Origin: Lepidostoma basale
Taxonomy: Eukaryota > Arthropoda > Insecta > Trichoptera > Lepidostomatidae
DNA length: 64,000 bases
Direction: 5' to 3'
NCBI GenBank assembly: GCA_022606425.2
Contig: JAHDVF020001027.1
Location: 122,501-186,500 of the forward strand
The stretch's first letter is position 1. Every line of letters starts with the position of its first letter. Both the position numbers and the translations under genes were made by a program. This document shows positions 11,057-22,862 of this stretch, in pieces. Below the pieces are notes generated by a model. The model had not been told where the DNA came from, ran no database searches, and saw only the letters and a program-made list of their open reading frames with translations.

Positions 11057-12435
11057 TATAAAATACACTTAAATGGTAATCATACAGAGAACAAAGCTTG
11101 CTAAATCGAATTATATCACAGAGAATTTTTATTTATTCACCTTTAAATACTGTTAAGGATTTCTTATACTTCTAGGAGTGAATTTATTTGAATTATTGAA
11201 TATTTCAAATAAGTCATAAATGTATTAAATATTATGGAATATTTGAAAAAAAAATTTAACTTGTCAATAACTAACACAAATCATAATATTAAGGTAAATA
11301 GGCAAAATCCCAGATGTCGCCAAGAAAGAGTACGAGAATATTTTAAATACAAGAGAGCTAGAGAGGAATACTCCGGTTCTCTCCGAAAGTAATTCAAAAT
11401 GCACACGATAAGCATGCCCTAGAACGATTTTGAATTATAATGAAATTTGTTCTGATTATTATTGTATGACAGTAGTGTAGAAAATTAAACGAGAACAATT
11501 TGGTGATGTTAATTGGGAAATTGTTAGCGGGTGTTAAAAAAATGTAAATTGAAAGTTAAAATTAATTACTGATTACGATTGTACAGTGAACTAAGTTTTT
11601 AAAGGGTAGAACATCTTTCTTTCCGTAAATATTTCGCGGGGTGCAACTAGTATTGTAGGTGTATTAGATATATATAAGTATATTTTTTTAAGAATTTGTT
11701 AATTTTTTTATTAGTGTTTTTTTTTTCATTCATGATTTATTTTAATGTGCAATACGTTAAGAAGATAATGTTATTAATTGATGTATCGATTAAGCTATTT
11801 GTTTTTTTTATGGAGAGACATTTTGTCTTGTCTTCTTTCTTAAAATGATGTGAGGTTTATCCCACGTAAACTTTGGTTATCCAAATCATATCAGTGTTCG
11901 GTAATTGTACAAGTTAACGACAGCCTCAAGTAACAAAATATAATCACACTGTTAACATTATCACTCAATAAAATATTATTATCATTTTCAACTGAATTCG
12001 TAATATCAGAATTTCGCCGACATTTTAGTACATTAGAACACTTAAGGTCTCACTTTTTATCAAATATCTGAAGCAGTTTATTGATTCATGTTTTATTTTG
12101 GGATTTATAGGTTTAGAGTACTCGAAATTTTCCTAAGATTCAAATGATATTCAGCAGGCATAAAATTTCATACATGAAAAATAGTTGTCAATATGTTTTA
12201 TCATATTCTAATGGTTGACTGCACATCTGTGAATTTTTCAAATTCAAATTCGCTTTTCAAAGGTTTACATATGTTTTAACAGAAGGTTTCATCGCAATTT
12301 AAAGACGCAACATAAAAACTATTTAAACCTATTTACTTGCAAATTTTAACACTTAGTTTGTTAATTTAAGAAATTACTTTAAACACACATTGTATTTATT
12401 TATAAACAGTTGCTAAATTCTTTTTTAAATTCATT
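11057..12435. other. Long non-coding stretch
   Basis: AT-rich throughout, with no reading frame above background and no match to other repeats in the window. Confidence 0.4.
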
Positions 12436-12675
12436 TAACTGTTAAATTTACAACACTGTTATAAAATCATAATTATTGATTATACACTTTTTCAGAATGT
12501 CGCGACAGGTGTTTTTACAACCAATGTTGGCACCATCACGTGTAACAATTACACCTGATGTTTAAAACACCTGATGATGCCAACGTTGGCGAAATTCTAT
12601 CGCGATATTCTCAAAAATTATATTTAATATATTGTGAAATAACAACAGTGTTGTTAATTTAACAGTTAATAATGT
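12436..12675. mobile_element. Foldback element, family B, with hammerhead-like arms
   Basis: The outer arms ACTGTTAAATTTACAACACTG (left) and the reverse complement of CAACAGTGTTGTTAATTTAACAGTT (right, 20-base blocks) pair, as do inner blocks around TTGGCACCATCA and TGATGATGCCAA. About 240 bp, non-coding. The centre has ACACCTGATG twice. The right arm holds the hammerhead-like motif listed next; the left arm is more worn (GUGAUGG for CUGANGA), though it keeps CUGUC-GCGA. Confidence 0.6.
12566..12608 (+). ncRNA. Hammerhead-like motif, right arm of family B foldback
   Basis: Plus strand: CUGAUGA (12571-12577), one extra U, helix II GCCA-ACGU-UGGC (perfect), GAAA, then AUUCUAU and the cleavage base C at 12601. 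Helix III is only AU/AU around UCU. Helix I (ACAC against GCGA) is poor. The catalytic core is intact but the flanking helices are weak, so cleavage is doubtful. Confidence 0.5.
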
Positions 12676-13353
12676 TGAAATATCATAGTGTTTCAGCCAA
12701 AAAATGTATTTAAAAAAAAAAATTAATCATAAAAACTAAGGCTTATTTTATTAAAATTAAAACTGATAACTTATTTCTGCATTTTAATACTTCAAGTTTT
12801 ATTTTAATGTAATAAAACAAAACTTAACGGTTTCTCAAATACAAAATTATTAGATTCTACAATATGAAGCTAGTAAAGATATTTATTTCTCTTTCCACTG
12901 CGATGTCACCGCTTACAATATTAATGATAGATGATTTAGAAGCAATAAGGGCTTTATTGCAATATCGCATACCTATTCAAGGTGTATCTAAAATTAAACC
13001 ACCGTATACAATATTTATATTATGTTTAAAAATCTTTTTTTAAATAATTATTAATTAAATATATGTTGTACTGGTATAATAAAATAAAAATCAGTATTTT
13101 AAGCTTAAATATAAACCGATCAATTGAAAAATAAAAGATTAATGAGTCAAAATGTCAAAGGCAACCAATAAATCATTTAATTACGAGTATTATCCAATTA
13201 CTCTAATTTAAAACAACTCATCTTTAAAGTTATGCTTAAGAATGGAATATAATGATCAAAATTCTATTTGCTGCACAAGCTAATTTATCTTAACATGTTT
13301 CAATGATCGTATATCCTAAAAAAATATTGGTGATACAATAATTTGTAATTAAA

Positions 13354-13865
13354 AGCGAAAACGGCCGTTCACAATGGAGTTCTGGTCCCAACTCTAATGT
13401 ATGAAAGCGAAGCATGGAACTGGCAGAAGAAAGATGAGAGCAGAATAAATGCGGTAGAGATGAGGTCCCTAAGACGTATGTGTGGTAGAACGATATACGA
13501 CAGAATCTCAAATGCTGATATAAGAAAGGAATGAAGAGCGGAAGAAGGTATTATGAACAAAATTATGAAAGGATCGCTGCGTTGGTTCGGACATATGGAA
13601 CGCATGGATGGAGAAAGAATGGTTAAGAAAGTATACGTTAATGATGTAAATGGGGTACGAAGTCGAGGAAAACATGGCATGACCAAATTAATCAAATTTT
13701 AAAGGTTGGTCATGTTAGAAGTCGAAGGAATCGACGTGCGTGTATGACTCGTTGTATGAATGTGGAGGAAGCTAGAGAGGTTTGCCAGGATAGAGTAGTG
13801 TGGCGGTCCATTCTCTCTGCCTACCCCTGCGGGGAAACTGCTTTATGGTTTGTTGTTGTTGTTGT
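13354..13865 (+). mobile_element. SAYP-type LINE copy with (TTG)n tail and target duplication
   Basis: Encodes (plus strand) the reverse-transcriptase tail from AVHNGVLVPTLMYESEAWNW onward. A stop lies near 13532 (AGGAATGAAGAG) and a deletion near 13662 removes part of the RPRKTW motif. The end shows CCCCTGCGGGG and a TTG-repeat tail. TGTAATTAAA flanks both sides (13344-13353 and 13866-13875), the expected mark of target-primed insertion. Confidence 0.85.
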
Positions 13866-13989
13866 TGTAATTAAATATAAATCTAATTTTGTTTTTCTAA
13901 TTTTATTAACATCTTTTTCATTTTGTTAAAACGTAGTTTAGAATGTTTTAAAACGAATTTAAAAAATTTGGACGTTTAACTTTAAATTT

Positions 13990-14350
13990 TATGCGTTAAC
14001 GCCCTTTTTGCCCGATGCATAATTTGGTTGGATATGGGCGTGGCTTGTTAAGGCCCCCATTAAATTTACACTCCGTAAAATGTTAACATTTGACATTCAC
14101 GATTGGGACGCCTCCGTTATGGCTTATGGCTCGTCCTCCCTTGCAAGGCAGTAAGTTCTTATTACTAGGCGTTCGCGGTTGTTACCCACTCTGGCAATAT
14201 CGCGAAAAATGCTAAGGATTTCGCATTCAAAGCTCCGGAGTGGTATTAAAATGAACTATAAAATTTTTCGTCAATTTTCTGGGTAATAGGTCTATCATTT
14301 GAAATCTATTATACCGTTTATGGCTCCTTCGAAAGCCAATACTAATTTTA
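13990..14350. other. Complex non-coding island
   Basis: Mixed-sequence DNA (for example around CGCCCTTTTTGCCCG and ATTGGGACGCCTCCG) without frames or repeat matches. Possibly conserved non-coding DNA. Confidence 0.25.
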
Positions 14351-14595
14351 GAATTATATCCACAAAAAGTAGCTATTAATATAAAGGCAGTTGGCAATTT
14401 GTCGACGGTCTGCTCAACGCATTTTCCAAAAAAAAATATTTTTAGTAAATAAAAAAATTCTGATAAATTTTAGAAAACGATGTATATTCACAAGAATTTA
14501 TTTTACACATACAATATGTTTTCATCATTCTATGATGTATTTGTACACAAATATCATACAATGCCCGTAAAGAGTGTAATAAAGTAATTGATATG

Positions 14596-14690
14596 AACGA
14601 AAACGTCCGTTTTCTAGAAGTTTTATTATAGTTGATGGGAATTACATTTTTCTCATTTCTAAAGCATTACCAAATACTCAAGAAACAACA
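14596..14690. mobile_element. MITE-A left half
   Basis: GAACGAAAACGTCCGTTTTC, AGAAGTTTTATTATA and AAAGCATTACCAAAT match the family. The right arm is absent. Confidence 0.55.
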
Positions 14691-14883
14691 TATAAGTGTT
14701 CTTCAAATTCATTGTTTTATTTAAGTAATTTAATTGTGAATTCACAACGCAAAGTGATGGCGGATATATAAAAAAATAATAGCAATAAAATAATTATTCC
14801 GCATTTACAAGATTGTTTAATTTAAATTTATATTTAAAAGTGTGTTAAGTTAATACTCTTTTTTCAATAATTCAAATATCATA

Positions 14884-15075
14884 ACTAACTAACTAACTAA
14901 CCATCACACCGTCTCCCCGAAAGGGTAGGCAGAAAGAATGGACTGTCACACTTTTACTGATGCGGCACTCCATCCTTCTCTTTTCGTCCCGCGGGAGACG
15001 CGGTGTGATGGGTTGCGAACCTCATCGCCACCAATAGGCATCTCCCGCGCACACTTCGATCGTCCAACACCCTGA
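14884..15075 (-). repeat. Composite repeat ending in the SAYP-LINE 3' tail, with an inverted copy of that tail
   Basis: Minus strand: a unit starting near GCCTATTGGTGGCGATGAGG and GTTCGCAACC, then CCATCACACCGCGTCTCCCG, then GGATGGAGTGCCGCATC, then the LINE-like end TCCATTCTTTCTGCCTACCC, TTTCGGGGAGACGG and GTTAGTTAG. The CCATCACACCG block is the reverse complement of the LINE tail, so the unit can fold back on itself. A second copy is at 19887-20056 and a 3' end at 25190-25275. GGTTCGCAACC resembles a polymerase III B box, but no well-spaced A box is seen. SINE status is unproven. Confidence 0.6.
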
Positions 15076-15181
15076 AATATCATCCTTTCAAAATACATGG
15101 GGTTAAATGAATAAATATTTTTTTGCGCAACAAACTGCCATTTTCTTATATGTCATATTAAAATGGCTTTATAATGAATAC

Positions 15182-15322
15182 AATATAAAGGTTGGTCATA
15201 TTAGAAGCCGGAAGAATCGACGTGCGTGTTTGACTCGCTGAATGAATAGAGTAGCGTGGCGGTTTATTCTCTCTGCCTACCCCTGCGGAGAAACGGCGTG
15301 ATGGTTTGTTGTTGTTGTTGCA
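15182..15322 (+). mobile_element. SAYP-type LINE 3' fragment with internal deletion
   Basis: AAAGGTTGGTCATATTAGAA, CGACGTGCGTGTTTGACTCG, then a jump straight to AGAGTAGCGTGGCGG, skipping about 30 bp present elsewhere. The tail is TTG repeats. CAATATAAA before and CAATTTAAA after may be a 9-bp target duplication with one change. Confidence 0.7.
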
Positions 15323-15867
15323 ATTTAAATCATTTAAAGACATTATGCTTCCATCATTTATATCCATTCAAATAGGTGCAAGGAAGTTACCTCCACGTGT
15401 GGTGTTACTTTAACACCCGGGGCCCCTGAAAACGACGTAAAGTCAGACAAACCTCCCACCAAAATGCCAAGATGAGACTCTACTAAGACTATCCTTACGA
15501 TACTAGTTTGGCATTGATACAAAGAAGAAGAATTAAATAAAATATTTTCATAATATAAAAATTCAAATAAATTCTATAATTGTTTTTCACTCTGTCTACG
15601 TTTATCATAAACATTTTCAGTTTGAGATTGTTTTTCTGTACCCAAATACGTTGCTCATTCTCTGCTCCGGACACCCGATTTGAAGGACAAGAGATGCGTG
15701 AATTAAATTTGAAATTTTTGTAAAGGTCTTCCCATAAAACCCGAGCGTGTGCGGGAAAGAAAAAAGCAAGTAAATGAGTGGAAATGACAATGTATGGATC
15801 TTTATATGAATGTATTTAGAGTTATTCGCATAACCAGTAAAATATACTTAGAAAATTGAAAATCTTC

Positions 15868-16401
15868 TTCTTAAAGTGCCCTGTCAGGTCCCCCTGACGT
15901 TGGCGATAACTTTGGTAAACTCTTCCTTATCCTGCGCTGTCCGGAATAGCTCCTCAACAGTTCTAATTCCCGTCCATTCCCTCACATTGCGCAGCCAGGA
16001 TATCTGCCTTCTCCCTGCGCCCCTGCGGCCCTTTATTTTTCCCTTCAATATAAGTTGCAGCAGGCAATACTTCTCTCCTCGCAGAACGTGACTCAGATAT
16101 GCAATTTTGCGGACTTTATTAATGTCAGCAGCTCTCTACTTACTCCTGCACGATTCAGGACTTCTGTGTTCGTCACTCTGTCTGTCCATGGGATCCTGAA
16201 CATTCTTCGGTGAAGCCACATTTCAAATGCCTCTAACCGGTTCATTGTATTTACTTTTAATGTCCATGTCTCACACCCATATAACAGAACAGACCACACA
16301 TAACACTTTAACATCCTTTGTCTTAGTTTTAAATTGACATGTATCAACAAACACAAACAAGCTTTCACCAAACATACTATTTTTTTTCTGAGGCTAACCA
16401 T
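15868..16401 (-). pseudogene. LINE reverse-transcriptase C-terminus, second family
   Basis: Minus strand from 16401: RQRMLKCYVWSVLLYGCETW, NRLEAFEMWLHRRMFRIPWT and DRVTNTEVLNRAGV, then a one-base deletion near 16123 shifts the frame to INKVRKIAYLSHVLRGEKY and GRRGAGRRQISWLRNVREWT with VEELFRTAQDKEEFTKVIA. The stop comes after NVRGT. The LLYGCETW, EAFEMW.RR and ISWL..NVREW motifs are those of insect LINE-encoded endonuclease-reverse transcriptases. Relatives lie at 8885, 17150, 46508 and 60310. The polymerase active site is not included. Confidence 0.8.
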
Positions 16402-17149
16402 TGTATTGAATTTGACAATAGTTTCGATAAAAATGACACAATATTTCTACACACAGTTAATAATAGCAAGAAATTAAACAAACCTGAAAATTTAAAAGTT
16501 CTCAAGTCGGTGAAATAGGGTGAAAACGTATTTAATTATCAGATTCCTCCTATTACTCATTTTTTCTTAAATACTTTGTCTATATTTAATCTATTAAGCT
16601 CTCATTCCCAATTAAATGCAAATTAATCAACGTTTCACGGGTGACAAAGTAAATACTATGAATCCCGGATTGCAAAATAAAAGCACAATCACTTCCGCAT
16701 AACCAAAGTACAATCACAAAGCACTCGTTTCGCTACAATGAACTTGAAAAAAGAATATAGCAAAACGCTGACCCATAAAGAGCTTATGTAAGAAGCTTTG
16801 GAGGAGAATTCGCCAAAGAATGATGAGGTAATAGTAGAGTTGACATCTTCTGGGGTAATCAGAGTAATGCTGAAAAGTATTACACTTTAATTGAGAAGTA
16901 TCACATAAATAAGGCAGTGGATATGAGAGCTGTAAAAGAAAAAAGATTTTTTACAGAATCTCAAAAGCGTTGGTAAAAAATTGTATTTTGACAGTTGTTT
17001 TCATAAAATGCATTATCGTATTGTACACTGAGAATTGTGAATTTCAGATAACGAGTATGTATTTCTCGATTTGAGTAATATTATGGATCGAATTATGCTT
17101 GATAAGCAAGATTCCACTGTATTCATTATTTAGATTTGATGACCAAATA

Positions 17150-17305
17150 TTTCCACTGTATACGAAGCATTCTTCTGTGTAGCCACGTTTTTAATGCCCA
17201 TAACCGGTTCATAGTACACGTTTTTGAAGTCCAGGTTTTCAAACCATATACCAGAATAGACCTGACACAGCTTTTCAAGATAATTTGCCTTATCAGTATA
17301 TAGAT
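17150..17305 (-). pseudogene. LINE fragment, second family
   Basis: Minus-strand translation IRQIILKSCVRSILVYGLKT and NRLWALKTWLHRRMLRI parallels the LLYGCETW to LHRRMFRI segment of the copy at 15868-16401. About 150 bp, both ends lost. Confidence 0.6.
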
Positions 17306-17737
17306 GGTCGCTGTCGAAATAAATACAAAAATGAAAGCAGTTATTTAAAATATTTTTTATTTTTATTTATTATAATATTATTATTTATTTTTATTTTTAA
17401 TAAAGTCCCATTAGCAAAATCATAAGTTTATCTTATTTGCCATGTTTAAAATTCAGTACATTTTTGGAGAACACTGTATTTATTTTGTTTCATGTAATAA
17501 GTATCATTTTCATCTTGCGTTTCACTCCCACACTTGGCTCTACAGACATTGTAATAATACTGCCCACGTATTTAAATTGATCACGCATTTGAATTGGAAA
17601 TGTAACTATGCATATCATATAACATTGTTTTCATAAGGTGAGAATTATCATTTAATTGTTTCATAATGCTTATAAATATTGATCGTCAAATTGTATATGG
17701 CATTTAAACAAAAACTTTTTTAACTTCGGTATAATTA

Positions 17738-17872
17738 ATACGAACGAAATCTAGAAGTTTTTTTATATTTTATGGGAATGATATGTTTTGCCCTTCTAAG
17801 GCATTATCAAATGTCATTCACATAAAATATAATAAAACTTCTAGAAAACTGACGTTTTCATTCGGATTAATT
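17738..17872. mobile_element. MITE-A, best full-length copy
   Basis: About 130 bp. The left arm ACGAACGAAATCTAGAAG pairs with the right arm CTTCTAGAAAAC plus GACGTTTTCATTCG. The stem continues through TATATTTTATGGGAATGA and its partner TCATTCACATAAAATATA. The loop region holds TGATAATGCC, TTAGAAGGGC and AAAACATATC (minus strand). The right flank ATTATTTAATATGGAGTTTT with CATCATTGTTCAAGAAAC recurs beside other copies (36545 inverted, 47565), so the true element may be longer than the core stem. Confidence 0.75.
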
Positions 17873-18521
17873 ATTTAATATGGAGTTTTACATCATTGTT
17901 CAAGAAACAATAAACTCAATATAATTATTAGATTCACCAGAGCGCACTCTACTCCATATATGCATTTGTAGGATCATAGCTTTTACGCATCTTTCCATTT
18001 GTTTATAAAGTCTTCATGTCCCTCGCGCTGTCATGGAATGATTAAAAATTTTACTACAATTTATTATGTTAGAGTTGTGTTACACCAAGGTATAGTGTTA
18101 AATTATTGAGTGTATCGAATGTCATATATCATCTTCATTATTTACGACACTTTCCTCCTGTACTTGTTCCACGGCGGTAACCGCTTAAACTTCTAATGAC
18201 GCAGTTAAGCTGAGGCAGATAATGTAAAATCTTTAAGTACGTAGAGCGAGGAAATTATTACCGGTAAGTGAAGATCCCCAGGAAAATGCCCGGGAAATAA
18301 GATGGAGGACACCTTTGAAAGGTAGGCATTAATGATAGGACATGCGAGATTTTATTTTTAGTGGAGTAATTTATCTGATTATATACCTATATTGTATTAT
18401 ATAATTTCTTCTGGAAGAATAAACGATTCTGTAAATGAAGAAATTAATATCTTACCCTTTTATTGATAATGAATTTATTATATCTTCTATAAATGTATGA
18501 AAAACTAACCAAAGATTATTT

Positions 18522-18790
18522 TTACGTATAGTTTGTATACAACACACACTTTATTAAAAAAAATACAATTAAAAACCAAAAATGTTTCGGACACACAAGC
18601 TCTTCATCAGTGATATTGTATTTTTTTTTTTTTTAATTCACGAATGTGGTCAGTTTTGACAGATATTTAAATGATTTATTTCAGAACGTTTATTCTTTTG
18701 TTATAACAAATATTGTAAATAAATTTTAAATAATAATTTAAAATTCTTATTTAAGTTTTTTTTTTTTTTTTTTGTGTGTTGTAGAAAAAT
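18522..18790. mobile_element. Foldback element, family E copy
   Basis: The termini GTTTGTATACAACACACAC and GTGTGTTGTAGAAA are inverted relative to each other. The interior GTTTTGACAGATATTTAAATG and TTTTGTTATAACAAATATT match, in reverse, the interior of 47611-48492. A minus-strand hammerhead-like core lies at 18584-18616 (AUAUCA-CUGAUGA-A-GAGCUUGUGUGUCC-GAAAC), but the GUC and helix I 3' strand have changed to UUUUUGG, so it should not cleave. Confidence 0.6.
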
Positions 18791-19120
18791 TAACTAAATT
18801 TAAAAATAGAAAATAATCCATTTACTACAATTTTATTATATGCAAGAATATGTTATCCAAGAATTAATAATCAATTTATAGTTATATTTCTACAAAGATT
18901 TATTAAAAAAAGTTTAATCGAGTTAATTAATTTAACTTATGATAAAATATTTATTTTTGTTCATGTTGCATATGAATCTATTACTATAGCTAACAATATT
19001 TTACTATTCCCTGAGCAGAAATTGATAAATAAAAAATAGTTTTTTTAACTAGAACTTTTGACACGAAACTTTACTTGGGAAATTTCAAAATATTATTCAA
19101 ATTGTGCGTACTTAACTTTA

Positions 19121-19615
<495 letters not shown>

Positions 19616-19886
19616 TTAAACCACTTTCATAAGAAGCATTTAATTTGTGATGTGGTATTATTGAAAATAATCACACTGGTGTAACACTAGTGTTTTTTTG
19701 TTTTTACACCACTTTATTTGGTTTCATTGAAATTAATTTTCCATAATTAAATAATTCTTGTATAATTAACGAAACCAATTACACTTTATTTCATGCTTTT
19801 TATGAATATCGATTGTTTCCATAAAACATGGATCGTCAACCTTTTGCTGTGAATGGCCCAATATTTGACGTGGGGATGAGTGCGCA

Positions 19887-20056
19887 TTTAACTTAACTAA
19901 CCAACTATCACGCCGAAGGGGTAGGAAGAAATAAATCGACTGCCACACGTTAACCCATGCCGCACTCCATACTTCTGTTTTCGCCCCTAGCGGAAGACGC
20001 GGTGTGATAGTTTGCGAACCTCATCGCCACCAATAGGCAACTCCCACTCCTACAAT
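19887..20056 (-). repeat. Composite repeat with inverted LINE tail, copy 2
   Basis: Matches 14884-15075 along its whole length on the minus strand: GCCTATTGGTGGCGATGAGG, GTTCGCAA, the inverted-tail block TATCACACCGCGTCTTCCG, GGAGTGCGGCATG, and the LINE-like end. The GTCTCCCC part of the 3' hairpin is deleted here. Confidence 0.6.
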
Positions 20057-20749
20057 ATTTGTGTACAAATATTTAAGTTTTAAAAATAAAATGCTTATTA
20101 CATATTTTTATAACATTGTAGATAATAAAATCAATGAGATTTTTGTGGTTGACTTGACTTGCAAGTTTTTTTTTATATTAACTTGCATTTTTGAAGGAGA
20201 GACGCGTAGATGTGAATGTGAATCCGATAATCGAGAACAGTGTTTGTTTTTTCGATAATTCAGAATTGAAAAAGTTATCGTATGATATCGTTCATCACGG
20301 GCGACGAGAATCTTGCGGGCTGGTGGATGCCGATCTATGCAATACAATGTAGAAAGGCTTTTCCAAGATTCCACTTACACTCAATTTTATATCATATCGA
20401 CTTAAAATACCCGAACAAATTATTTAATTTCTGCGTGAAAAGCATGTCTGCCCACGCATACAAGAGGCATATAGACTATGGAATGTTTTAATACCAGTTA
20501 AGAATTGTTAAGTAATTGATTTACACGATTTTACCGAGACGTTGCCATTGTGTAAAGCAATTTTTATTTCGCCTTCTCGAACTAGTTCCAAAGTCGTCCG
20601 AGATTCCAAGATTAGAAGATTTATTATACTTTTCATTCACAAAAACGTAAAGGCAATTCGTATCTTAAAGTTTGGTAGAAATGTGAACATTCGATTATGT
20701 ACAATCTGATACAAATGTATGTATGTGGGTGTCCATACTGTATATACTG

Positions 20750-21318
20750 AACTAACTAAATAACTAACCATCACGCCATTTCCCCGGAGGAGAAGGCAGA
20801 GAGGATGGATCGCCACAATGCTCTGTCCTGGCATACCTCTCAGGCTTCCTCTACATTTATACATCGTACCATGCACGTACGTCGATTATTCCGACTTCTA
20901 ATGTGGCCGCCTTTTAGTAATTGATTAATTTGGCCATGCCATGTTATCCTCGGTCGTTCTCGGCTTCTTTTTCCACTCACGCTGCTTGTGTACAACTTTT
21001 TAACCATTCTACTCTCATCCATTCGTTCCATATGTCCAAACCATCTCAGGGATCCTTTTTTTAATTTTATCCATGATGCAGTAATCTGCCTTACATTTCT
21101 CTCCTATTTCATCGTTTGGTATTCTAACATACAACGTTTTCCCGCACATTATTCTTAGTGATCTCATTTCTACGGCGTTTATCCTGCTTTCATCCTTCTT
21201 TCGCCAGCTCCAAGCTTCACTTCCATATATGAGAGTTGGCACTAGAACTCTCTTGTGTACTGCCATCTTTGCTTCTATGCTCAAAAAATATTTTTATATT
21301 GCTGTTTTATGCTGCAAT
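20750..21318 (-). mobile_element. SAYP-type LINE copy with 12-bp target duplication
   Basis: Minus strand: MSIEAKMAVHKRVLVPTLIY and GSEAWSWRKKDESRINAVEM, then RSLRIMCGKTLYVRIP, then by frameshift MERMDESRMVKKLYTSSV, GKRSRERPRITWHGQINQLL and NNRRTCMVRCINVEEA. The 3' end has CTCCTCCGGGG and GTTA repeats. CTGTATATACTG flanks the insert exactly (20738-20749 and 21319-21330). It is a diverged subfamily: GKRSR replaces GVRSR, and KGGHIRSRNNRR replaces KVGHVRSRRNRR. 62560-62918 belongs to the same subfamily. Confidence 0.88.
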
Positions 21319-21424
21319 CTGTATATACTGTATTATTTATAATATACGCGTTTTGGAGAAAGTAACTTATAAAATACATGTATTTAAAAAAAAACAAATG
21401 CACTAATATTTGAGGTCTGATCAC

Positions 21425-21600
21425 ATTTTTTTTGTATTCAACAGGTCGTTTGAAAACAATTACTATTTTGAACTCATATATTGAATCTCATGATATTTGA
21501 TAGGTAGCTAATATTTAGCCATTTTATTGTCACGTGAATACTACCCCAGACTTAAGACAGTGTGACAGCCACACTACCAGCGCCGGGTATTAAAATATTA
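21425..21600 (-). mobile_element. tRNA-derived SINE, headless copy
   Basis: TGTATTCAACAGGTCGTTTG (3' end, inverted), TCTCATGATATTTGATAGGTA, CATTTTATTGTCACGTGAAT and the start of CGCCGGGTATT. The tRNA-like part is reduced to a stub. Confidence 0.6.
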
Positions 21601-21735
21601 TTAGTATTAAAAAGTAAAAAATGAGTTATTGATTCCAATTTTGTGTTAAACATAAAGGACAATAACTATGCAAAGGTGGAGAATTATGGAATAATAAATT
21701 ATAATTTAAACTTTACCCTTATGATGCCATCCTTG
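21516..21735 (+). repeat. Direct repeat, left copy
   Basis: Pairs with 22484-22700. It starts in the SINE body and runs on through non-SINE DNA: CAGCGCCGGGTATTAAAATA, GATTCCAATTTTGTGTTAAA, GGACAATAACTATGCAAAGG and GAATAATAAATTATAATTTA. A duplicated block, or an element larger than the SINE. Confidence 0.7.
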
Positions 21736-22351
21736 TTAATATAAACATTTTTTTAATCTTTTTTCTTGTTTCGTGTTTAAACCATTTAACATCTTAATAA
21801 TAACCAGCTTTCAATTTATCAAATAATATTTTTTATATTATATAAGTAATCCAAAAATACAAACATATTTTTTTCTAAAAAATATAGCTTTTACATCCAT
21901 CTTTGAGAAACATTTTTTTGGGCATTTGAAGTATTTAAAGACATATCAAGAAATAAACGAGTATGCAAATAATTAAAAATAATAATTTTCTCGAATATTA
22001 TATACATACTTATTACACTTCCGTTTCTTCTGAAAGCAATCCATTTTTTATAAAGGTCAATTATACCGTACTCGTTTGAAAATCGAGGGAGTTTGGGTAT
22101 TAGTGGGCGGTAAAAAAGTGAGTTTGGGATTCGAGAATGCTTAAAAACTCTATTTTGGATAAGTTGTAATTATTACGTAAAATTGTTATATAAAATATGC
22201 TATTTCATCCCGAGAAATCCTATTCAAAAGGATAAAGTTTAAAAGCATATTCAAGCAGATATTATATCAGATATAAAGCTAATGTTACCATTTGATTCAT
22301 ATAATTAAGTCTTTCAAATTAAATGAATGAAGAAACTTTAACACATTATTT

Positions 22352-22475
22352 CTATCACACTTTATTTCGTTTATTTAACTAACAACCGATTTCACTCCCA
22401 CTGAAACTTCACGAGGGTAACAAAACCAACTGTTTTGTTTTCACCCCAGTTACTCATATTATCCTGATGAAGCTA
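22352..22475. mobile_element. Family C element with degenerate hammerhead-like arm
   Basis: Minus strand: GUUACC-CUCGUGA-A-GUUUCAGUGGGAGU-GAAAUCGGUU-GUU, a worn version of the 39025-39069 motif. The opposite arm begins CCTGATGAAGCT at 22462 and is cut off by SINE sequence. Confidence 0.5.
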
Positions 22476-22560
22476 ATCTTTAGCCATTTTATTGTCACGT
22501 GAATTCCTCAGGCTAAAGACAGTGTGACAACAACATTACCAGCGCCGGGTATTAAAATAT
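22470..22560 (-). mobile_element. SINE fragment
   Basis: CATTTTATTGTCACGTGAAT, GACAGTGTGACAACAACATT and CAGCGCCGGGTATT match the SINE body and its stub head at 21425-21600. Confidence 0.55.
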
Positions 22561-22700
22561 TATTAGTTTTAAAAAACTAAAAAAATAGTTTATGATTCCA
22601 ATTGATGTTAAATATGAAGGACAAAAAATATGCAAAGGTAGAAAATTATGGAATAATAAATTGTAATTCAAACTTTACCCTAATGATACAATCCGTTCTG
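22484..22700 (+). repeat. Direct repeat, right copy
   Basis: About 220 bp matching 21516-21735 in the same orientation, about 970 bp downstream, with scattered substitutions and small indels. It extends beyond the SINE on the same side. Confidence 0.7.
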
Positions 22701-22862
22701 GATGCAGTGGATAGATAGTTGAAAAATTTGGTATTATAACAAAAAATTTAATAACAAAAAACACATAGACAATGTGATTCATACGAAAGTACTCGTATAC
22801 CGTTTTAATTAATAATAATCCGGATTTAACAAAATCTGAAATTGATCTCATTGAAAATTTTA

